DNA of 64,000 bases from Vitellaria paradoxa (lineage: Eukaryota > Streptophyta > Magnoliopsida > Ericales > Sapotaceae): the NCBI GenBank assembly GCA_019916065.1, contig CM034238.1:24849246-24913245 (forward strand), read 5' to 3'. The notes under the pieces are model-generated. The model had not been told where the DNA came from and did not search any database. It saw nothing but the letters and a program-made list of their open reading frames with translations. Position 1 is the first letter of the stretch. Every line of letters starts with the position of its first letter. A program made the translations under genes and the position numbers. Below are positions 56,124 through 64,000 of this stretch, piece after piece.

Positions 56124-56290
56124 TTTTTTTTTAACCCGGAACTCTTTCGGTTTATTACAGACTTCAACGATCTGTGTAACCAGTGGGTAAACCGAGGGAA
56201 GTAGCCCGACCCAAGGCATTCACCATTTAAGTCGAAAGCGCACTCAGCGAGATTCGAACCCTCGTCGCCCTCTGGGAGTTATCAGTCACA
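56124..56290 (-). mobile_element. tRNA-derived SINE, family 2, copy 2 (minus strand)
   Basis: Minus strand reads GAGGGTTCGAATCTCGC (B box at 56249-56265), then CCCTCGGTTTACCCACTGG and CGTTGAAGTCTGTAATAAAC, ending GGGTTAAAAAAAAA. The 3' half matches 31153-31408. No clear target duplication, and the 5' head appears shortened. Confidence 0.7.
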
Positions 56291-56299
56291 TAATTATGT

Positions 56300-58158
56300 A
56301 ATTTCACATATTTATATTTTTTTATCTACATTAAATATCCTTCAACTGTCTACTAATTTTGTTATATTTTCTTTTTATAATTTTATTGATTATTAAATGA
56401 AAATTAATCACACACTGCGTGTGCAGCAACATTTAATATGTATATATATTAGGATACCTCAGCGAGTAAATAACCCGGGCCCTTCATTTAATAATGTTAA
56501 TATTATCAAATTGAAATGATGGTACAATTATGAAATATAAAGTTATTTTTATAAAGACCCAGTCACCCAACTAAAGTTTAAAAGTAGGTTGTAGATAGAT
56601 TAATTTAGGGGGCTCACTAGCTTTTATAATTAAAAAAATCAAACTTTTACTAATTCTTTTTAATTTTTTTCAACTTTTTTCATTAAATGCATTTTAAATA
56701 TTTATTAATTTTTACCAACTTTATTCAAAATTTTTTCACATTTTATCAAAGGGTCACATGTCATTTTTTTAACGCAAAGTTGCACTTTTGTGACAAAAAT
56801 CGGTGGCCTAAACAAATTTTAGTCTAATTTCATTGGAGCACAATTTGATTGTAATTTTGTTTTTTTTTAACTAAAACATAAATGAATCAAACACAAGTCT
56901 CAATTTTAAATTTATTTTTATTATTAAACATATTTAAAATTTGACTTATTAAATTAATACTTAAAAATATAATATCAAATATCAAATTAATCAGATCTAC
57001 TCGAAATTTATTTAATTATAAGATTATTTGAGTTTAATTTAAAAACTTAATAAATTAAATCTAATGAACAAATCTAATGCAAGAAGTTGGATATATTTAC
57101 AACTTTGTTGAACAAGAAAAGGAGAAGGCAATGTTCCTTGTGATATGGTTGGCAGATAGCACTATAATATGTGTTGGGATCAGCTACCAATGGTGCCAGC
57201 AATTAAGGCCAGTCTACTACTTTATTCATTGTTATATGCTAAAAAACAAAATAAATCCTAGGATGATCTGTTAGACAATTTTTTTTTTTTTTTTTTTGGG
57301 GGAGGGGAATTAAAAACATTTCTGGCGGGTCTAGCATGGTAATCTTACCTTGATCATTTCCTCAAAATAAAAAAACAAAAAAAATTAAAATAACCAAAAA
57401 AAAAATTACGAAAAAGAGCAACTTCTAAAAATCTAAGTCATTTTTCTTAATTTTTAATTAAAAAAGTCTATAACAAACTTAAAATTTCTTTTAAAAAACA
57501 AAATCAATTCACATTGAAAAAATTAATAAAAATTATTGCAAATAAAATTTTTGATCAAGAACTGGCTCGATACAAAACTACCACACGAAATATAACTCAA
57601 TATAGATCAATCAATCAATTTTATGTGCGTGGTTCAAATGTTGTGGTTTAGCATTTCTTTGGATATTGTGCGATTTTGTATTTTTTTTTTTTGTTATGAT
57701 ATATAATTATTTTTACTTATGTTGTTAAAAGTTAAAGATTATGATTTATAGTGTTTTTTTCTCATGTTCGAAAATAAGATTGTATGTAAATCAGCAACAT
57801 TATCGTAGTATTTAAATATACTAATTAAATTTACTCTCCATTTGCTTTTAATAATTTTGTTGTTGCTATCATGTGTAATTATTATTTTTTTTACTATCAA
57901 AAATTTAAAAACCAAACAATGTTTTTCTTTTCTTCTTGTTGTTGTTGTTTTTTTTTATTTTTTTGGTAAGTAAAAATTTTTTTGGTATGTTCATTGTCAT
58001 TGTTGTCATATATATAATTTAATTGTAACGAATATTAATATAATTTTAAAATTTTTTAACTATAAAAAATTATTATATTTATAAAATGGTATCAAAAAAT
58101 TTTGAATAAAAATAATTTATATTAATATTTCAAAGTACAATACACAAATTTAAACACT
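56300..58158. other. AT-rich intergenic DNA, no gene
   Basis: A 65-codon open stretch at 57077-57274 sits in a slightly less AT-rich patch but has no known motif. T-tract at 57281-57298. Nothing else supported. Confidence 0.4.
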
Positions 58159-58435
58159 TGTATCTCCAAAGATCCTCTAATGATTTTGCTTGATGGCACA
58201 CCTTCCCATTCTAGTTTAGGAAACATATACACTTTCCTATCCTAGTTTAGGAAACTTGCATTCACAGTTATTATTTTTCTCATTTACAGTTATTATTTTT
58301 CCTTATTTACAGATAACCATTCCTTGAATGCTTCTTTCCTTTTCCATTGTATTTGGCTATATATTTACATGAATGCATGTATCAATGATTTAATCAATGA
58401 AAAATATAAATTATTTTTGATTTCAAGTTTTATCA
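58159..58435 (+). repeat. 5' LTR of the old copia element
   Basis: Shares GATTTTGCTTGAT-GCACAC, CTATCCTAGTTTA-GAAACTT and CATGTATCAATGATTTAATC-type words with the 3' LTR. Carries an extra copy of a 21-base unit (CAGTTATTATTTTTC type) near 58263-58312 and seems to lack the first few bases of the LTR. Confidence 0.85.
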
Positions 58436-58513
58436 TGATATCAAAGCATCCTCGGTCCATGCATACTTGAGCATACTATTTCCTTCTTTCTTCCTAAACC
58501 CAAACATTTACCA

Positions 58514-61500
58514 TGGCAGTTCTGGCCAATGCTATTATGATAAATCAAACAGATGACCAGCAGACAAAAATACAACGTCTAATTTCGAACGTTTCTTCCC
58601 CATACTTTCTACGCTCTACAAATCACCCCTAAGCAACCCTTGTTAAATCACCTCTAATCAAGAATAATTTTTTTTCTTGGCAAAGGTCAGTCACTATGGC
58701 CTTAAGTGCCAAAATCAAACTTGGGTTTGTTGAAGGATTTCTTCCAATTCTTGATGATTTTGATATAGCACCACTATGAAGCGGTGTGCCAATATGGTAC
58801 TTTCACGGCTTCTTAATAGCATCGATTCAACCTTAACCCTAATTTTTTTGTTGTGTCGAACTCCGTATGAACTTTGGATTGAAATCAAAACCCGTTTCAA
58901 GCAAAGTAATAACCCAACCTTATTTCGCATTAAACGTGAAATTGCTACCCTTCACTAAAATGACCAAACCATCTCCTAATTTTACAATCGTACAAATGGT
59001 TGTAGGATGAAATTGATTTTGTCAACCCTCTACCTGAATGTTCTTGTGGAGCTATTAAAGGTCTCACCTCCCACATTGCTAATGAACGAGTTTTTTTAAT
59101 TCTTAATAGGATTGAACGATTCGTATCATCCTCTCCGCAGCCAAATTTTAGCCACTAATCCACTACCTTTCATTGCTAAAGTCCATGCTCTCTTGATTGA
59201 AGAAGAATCACACTGTGCCTTGCAAAGCCTCTTAGTTACTATTGATGCCAGTGCTATGGCTACAAACGGCTCCATCTCCCATCCATCGCGGCAAACATCT
59301 ACATCTGCTCAACCACGGCATCCTTCGACAGATCCAAATGTCACTTGTTCACATTGTGGAAAAGTGGGTTACCTCAAAAGTGGTTGTTTCAAATTGATCG
59401 GTTATCCAGAATGATGGCTGGGCCACACTTCGAAAGCAAACAACAGCCTCAGTCCTACTAAGATAGCCCACGGGCTCATGGGGAAGATTATCTTCTACTT
59501 GTGGAAACAAAACAAGCTATTGGTATCCTCAATAATTCATCTACTTTTTTTAATGAGTAATGAAAACTCATTTGTAACCAAATATGAGTGGATACTGGAT
59601 AGTAAGGTGTCAAATCATATGACATTCGACTTATCTATATTCAGTTCTTTCCATAAGACAAATTCCATCCTTCTCGTGTGCTCTGAAGCTGGAAATTCTA
59701 ATGTAGTACATTATGTGGGAGACATTGCCCTTACTCCGACCATTACTTTACACAGTGCTTTACACGTTCTTTCTTTGTGTTATAATCTTTTGCCTATACA
59801 AAAACTAACAAAAACTCTCAATTGTGCTGTTCATTTTTTTCTTCCTTTTGCTTTTTCCAGGAACTTGCCTCGAAGAATGTGATTGGAACGGGTGAGGCAC
59901 GCAATGGGTTGTACTACCTACGCACCACCAAACCCAAAGTTTTTGTCTCTTCATAAACTAAGGACCTACCTTTTTAGCATCGTAGATTATGACACCCATC
60001 CCTTCCTGTTTACCTCAATTTATTTCTGTCCCAAATAATTTGTTTACCTTTTCAGCTAAATAATAATAAAAGTGCCATTCCTTTTGAACGTATTTTTTGT
60101 GATATATGGGGTGGGTACCACACTTTGTCCATGAGTGGGGCCCATTATTTCTTGCCATTATAGATAATTGCACTCGTCACAGTTGGGTTTATTTACTTGT
60201 TCACATATCTGATGCTTTTCAAAAACTAATTTTTTTTAAATGGTTCAAAATCAATTTAAATCCATGATCAAGTTTTTTAGGTCCGATAATGCCTAAGAAT
60301 TTTTTTCAAGTCCTGCCAAGCAATTTTTTCTTGATCAAGGGGTGTTTCATAAACTTACTTGTGTTGACACTCTCCAACAAAATAGCATTGCAGAACGAAA
60401 ACATCATCACATTCTTAATGTGCCCTGATGTCTTTGTTTCCAAGCCCATCTCCCTTTCACTTTTTGGGGGGAATGAATTTTGACGGTAGTTTTTCTAATA
60501 AATCAAACATTGTCCAAAAACTTTTAAGTCCATATCCCTTTATGAAAAAGTTTTCAAAAAACTCCAGATTATAAATTGATGCGCATTTTGGGTGTTTATG
60601 CTATGCACAAACTTCCAATGTTGGACGCAACAAATTGTAGCCATATAGCATCCCTTGTATTTTTCTTAGGTACCCACCACAAAATCGCTTATATAATCTA
60701 GATACCAAAAGTTTTTCTTATCTCAGGGGATGTCCCTTTTTTTAACAAATTTATCCTATCGTCCCAATAATCTCCAGTACCTCTTAACAATGCCCCCTAC
60801 CACCACAAGACTAGCCCCGCCCACTATAGTTGAGCTTTTAGTTCCCATTTCCCACCCTTTCCATTCACCAGCACTAGCCTCAACACAAGATATCCTACTT
60901 CCTCAACCTACCCAAAATCCCAACTTAACCATTATACTCAATTCCAGCCTAGACAATAATCCACCAGCTGTACCGCAACCTACTGATAGCACCACCCGAC
61001 CCCGTCACACAATTCATCTGCCAACTCATTTGCGGGACTATATTTGCCCGACTATTCCCCAACCTAATGCTGCCACGCCTGTTTCGTCACAAACTTCCAG
61101 TACAACTCATCCTCTTGGTAATTTTGTTTTTTATTCTCACTTCTCCCCATCTCATTTCTTTTTTTTTTACATTCTTTTATCCCAACATTTAGATCTAACC
61201 TCTCGTACACAAGCCATCAAACACCCCCACTAGCGCGATGCTATCATAGCTGAACTCCGAGCCCTTAAACTGAATAAGGCATGGTCCTTATCTCCTCTCC
61301 CACCGAGAAAAAAAATAGTCGGTTGCAAATGGTTTTCAAAACTAAGTTAAATGCAGACAGATTTGTTGAATGCGATAAAGCTCGTTTGGTAGCAAAAGGC
61401 TACACTCAAGTCAAAGGCCTTGATTATCAAGATGTATTTGCACCAATTACAAAACTTGCCACTGTCCGTTATGTGCTTGCTATTACAATAGCACGCTGTT

Positions 61501-62722
61501 GGCATCTACATCAATTAGATGTCAACAATGCCTTTTTATGCGGTGATTTACAAGAGGATGTTTACATGTCCCTTCCCCAAGATTTGGTTGACAAGGGGAG
61601 ACACATGTTTGTCACCTTCAAAAATCTCTTTATAGCCTAAAGCAGGTCTCCTGTAAATGGTACTTAAAATTGTCTAATATGCTAATGTCTGCAGGTTTTA
61701 ATCACGCACAGGCTGATCATTCTCTTTCACTCGTACAAGTGGTTCCACACTTACCGCTGTCTTAACCTATGTTGATGACTTTCTTATCACTGGTAACAAC
61801 CTACATGAAATTACCAAGCTTAAAGGGTTTCTTGCCAATAAATTTAAACTAAAAGATCTTGGTAAGCTCAAATATTTTCTTGGCGTTGAGGTTGCTAGGT
61901 CCACTAAGGGAATTTTTTATTAATCAAAGGAAGTATGTTTTAGATATTCTCTCTTACGCCGATCAACTAGACTATCGCCCTGCTCATCCCCAGTGGAGCA
62001 ATATTTGAAACTCTCAGGTGACAAGGGTGAACCTGCTCCAAATCCAGGATTATATCGGCGCCTCATTGGTCGGTTAATTTACCTCACCATCTCACGCCCT
62101 GATATTTTCTATGCAGTGAATCTTTTAAGCCAGTTTATGCAAATTCCACGGCTACCTCATTTCGATGCAACAACCCGTGTTTTTCATTACCTCAAAGGTA
62201 CTATTGTTCATGGCATTTTATTTCCCTCCGTTAGCAATCTTCGCATCACTGGTTACACCAATTTTGACTGGGCAAGTTGTCCTATAGCTCGTCGTTCGAC
62301 CACAGGTTTTTTGATCATGTAGGTAATAGCCATTCTCTTAGCATACAAAGAAACAGGCAGTAATCTCTCGCTCTTCTGCTGAGGCCGAATATCGTGCCAT
62401 GGCCTCCACAACATGTGAATTGACTTAGCTTCACATCCTACTTCATGACTTAACGGTTCATCACTACCAACCTATGCAATTATACTATGATAACCAAGCT
62501 GCTATTCATACTTCTCACAATCCAGTTTTCCAGGAAAGAACCAAATACATCGAAATTGATTGTCATCTAATTCAAGAAAATGTTCAAAAGGGCCACATTC
62601 AACTAGCTCATCTTCTATCGGCAAAGCAGTTAACTGACAGTTTCACCAAATTGGTTGGGGTTAACCATTTTCATAGTCTTTCTTTCAAGTTAGGTATTAC
62701 TAACATCCATACTCCAACTTAA
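58514..62722 (+). pseudogene. Broken copia gag-pol
   Basis: Starts near ATG 58514, with stops and frameshifts throughout. Gag zinc knuckle near 59345-59386 reads CSHC then GYLKSGC, with tyrosine where histidine is expected. A degraded protease motif (LDSKVSNHM) is near 59598-59624. Integrase traces are FRSDNA near 60277 and [12 protein letters not shown] near 60378. Reverse transcriptase has [11 protein letters not shown] and QLDVNNAFLCGDL at 61376-61555 and YVDD near 61770-61781. RNase H has YYDNQAAIHTSHNP near 62483 and [11 protein letters not shown] near 62373-62405. Not functional. Confidence 0.9.
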
Positions 62723-62729
62723 GGGGGAG

Positions 62730-62991
62730 TATTAGACATATCTCAAAAGATCCTCCAATGATTTTGCTTGATAGCACACCTTCCTGTTATAGTTTACGAA
62801 ACTTGTTTACTTTTCTATCCTAGTTTAAGAAACTTGCATTCACAGTTATTATTTTTTCTTATTTACAGATAACCGTTCCTTGAATGGTTCCTTTCTTTTC
62901 TATTGTATTTGGCCTTATATATACACGGATGCATGTATCAATGATTTAATCAATAGAAAATATAAACTATTCTTGATTTCTGGTTTTGTCA
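62730..62991 (+). repeat. 3' LTR of the old copia element
   Basis: Directly follows AAGGGGGAG. Begins TATTAGACATATCTC (first base pair TA rather than TG) and ends TTTTGTCA. Confidence 0.85.
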
Positions 62992-63383
62992 ACAATTAAC
63001 ACATTATTTTTATGTGATTTAGCAATTGCTTACATCCACAGACAAAAGGACATTCATTAAATAAATCAAATTGAAGAAAATACAACATAAGAACTTCTCT
63101 CATGTACACAAACTCTTTGTATTTTCTCTATTCTCTATCATACAAACAAACTTCTGGCCATAAGTGGTACTTCACCACACCACTCTGATTTCTCTCTCTC
63201 ACCCTCTATTTATATAGAAATATGATGAAAAATATAATTAAGAGGGCGTAATTAGTAGTTAATTAAAGGTTGTAATTAAAACCTCTTGGCTTTTTATAAC
63301 AGCCATTATTAAGTCATAATAGGTGGCACATCATTACTTGCCTCTGTATCTTCTCACCCATATGGGTGGATCAAACCCAACAA
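62992..63383 (-). repeat. Probable solo LTR, minus strand
   Basis: On the minus strand it begins TGTTGGGTTTGATCC, has a TATA-like TATATAAATAGAGGG about 160 bases in and a leader-like stretch (GAGAGAGAAATCAGAG), and ends near GTTAATTGTTGACA, at or inside the end of the older copia LTR. Without a partner or target duplication it stays tentative. Confidence 0.45.
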
Positions 63384-64000
63384 TCACTCCCTTCACCCAA
63401 TATGGATAGGTACGTCACATTTTATTGATGTGAAAAGTCTTGTAGTAATAGCAATGTACCCCATGTCCTAGATGCTTACATCCCATCACCTAGGGCACTT
63501 TATAAAGCCTTTATACTTTGTCATCATTGGCTGTTTTAATAATTCTATACTACCTGGAATTTACACAATATTAGGTTTATGCTATCTTTTGTCACCGCAC
63601 ACCATCATCTCGATTTTGTCACCGGACGGCACCAACATCTCACCCTCATCATTTGGCGACTGAGCTCCTAATTAGAATGCCCGACCCCCTGCCGGGATAC
63701 ATTTAATACCTGCATCTACAATTGAGATGTCCTTACTTTTACACTTAAGTAACATAACATATTATGCCCCACTTTTGACTACAATAAAAGTACTAAACTC
63801 GTAATCTCTCAAATCTCATATTCTAGAGTTTCCCCACCATATTCCTGTCTCGATATCATTGTTTAGTTTCTTTTGGTCTTCATCTTTCATCTTTGTACGC
63901 CTAACTCCCTCCACCCTGTAAGGGGTTGTCCATATCCTCTATAGAAAAAAAAATAAAAAAAAAATATTTCTAATCTAAGGCATCTCTATGGCTGCTCACA
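63384..64000. other. Window end, no gene recognised
   Basis: Normal-GC stretch with short CACC-rich repeats (63594-63655, e.g. GTCACCG-AC). A 63-codon open stretch at 63472-63663 has no known motif. An A-tract lies near 63944-63966. Confidence 0.4.

Larger units (their letters stand above)
58159..62991 (+). mobile_element. Old, degenerate Ty1/copia element with both LTRs
   Basis: 5' LTR about 58159-58435, degenerate primer site TGATATCAAAGC at 58436-58447, broken gag-pol, polypurine tract 62722-62729 and 3' LTR 62730-62991. The LTRs differ at many positions and by indels, so it is far older than the element at 4725. No target duplication is clear. Its LTRs are a different family from both other copia elements here. 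Confidence 0.9.

Noticed and set aside
57077..57274. 65-codon frame with some hydrophobic residues
   Set aside because: No family recognised, no splice signals, isolated in AT-rich DNA.

Overview
This is nuclear DNA of a flowering plant. It is AT-rich and dominated by transposable elements. Three host genes with plant-type introns are recognisable, and all three lie on the minus strand: (1) the 5' part of a GBA2-type (GH116) non-lysosomal glucosylceramidase gene, with five coding exons between 14787 and 2449; (2) a complete three-exon cytochrome c gene, 38548 to 33133; (3) a plant seven-transmembrane protein gene, CDS 52149 to 50953, with a leader extending to about 53.7 kb. Ty1/copia elements with tRNA-Met-type primer sites, plant LINE remnants, tRNA-derived SINEs and many MITEs fit a plant. 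The species cannot be named from what I see.

Layout. 1-1.45 kb: 3' part of a decayed copia element. 2.4-15.6 kb: glucosylceramidase gene. Its second coding intron is 9.1 kb long and contains a nested stack: an old roughly 310-bp tandem duplication, an antisense LINE remnant inserted at the junction of the two copies (11-bp target duplication), and a very young 5,044-bp copia element inserted into the LINE (5-bp target duplication AATCC). The copia LTRs differ by one substitution plus one 22-bp duplication. 15.7-28.8 kb: gene-free, with decayed LTR-like sequence, a four-unit 102-bp tandem repeat and MITEs. 29.9-31.4 kb: two SINEs of different families, each with perfect target duplications. 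33.1-38.6 kb: cytochrome c. 38.9-41.6 kb: two related 1.2-1.3 kb elements in inverted orientation, forming a giant imperfect palindrome. 41.6-50 kb: MITEs, a second copy of the first SINE family, and two non-AT-rich islands. 50.9-53.9 kb: the seven-TM gene. 54-58 kb: more MITEs, a hairpin element and a second copy of the second SINE family. 58.2-63.0 kb: an old, frameshifted copia element with both LTRs. 63.0-63.4 kb: a probable solo LTR.

The three host genes act in unrelated processes (glucosylceramide breakdown, mitochondrial electron transport, an unknown membrane role) and I see no functional cluster. I found no clear sign of a new multi-gene system. The most unusual structures are the nested insertion inside the glucosylceramidase intron, the 2.6-kb inverted pair next to the cytochrome c promoter, and the upstream-ORF-rich leader of the seven-TM gene. 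Exon boundaries were placed by reading frame, GT/AG sites and family similarity recalled from knowledge. No alignment was run.
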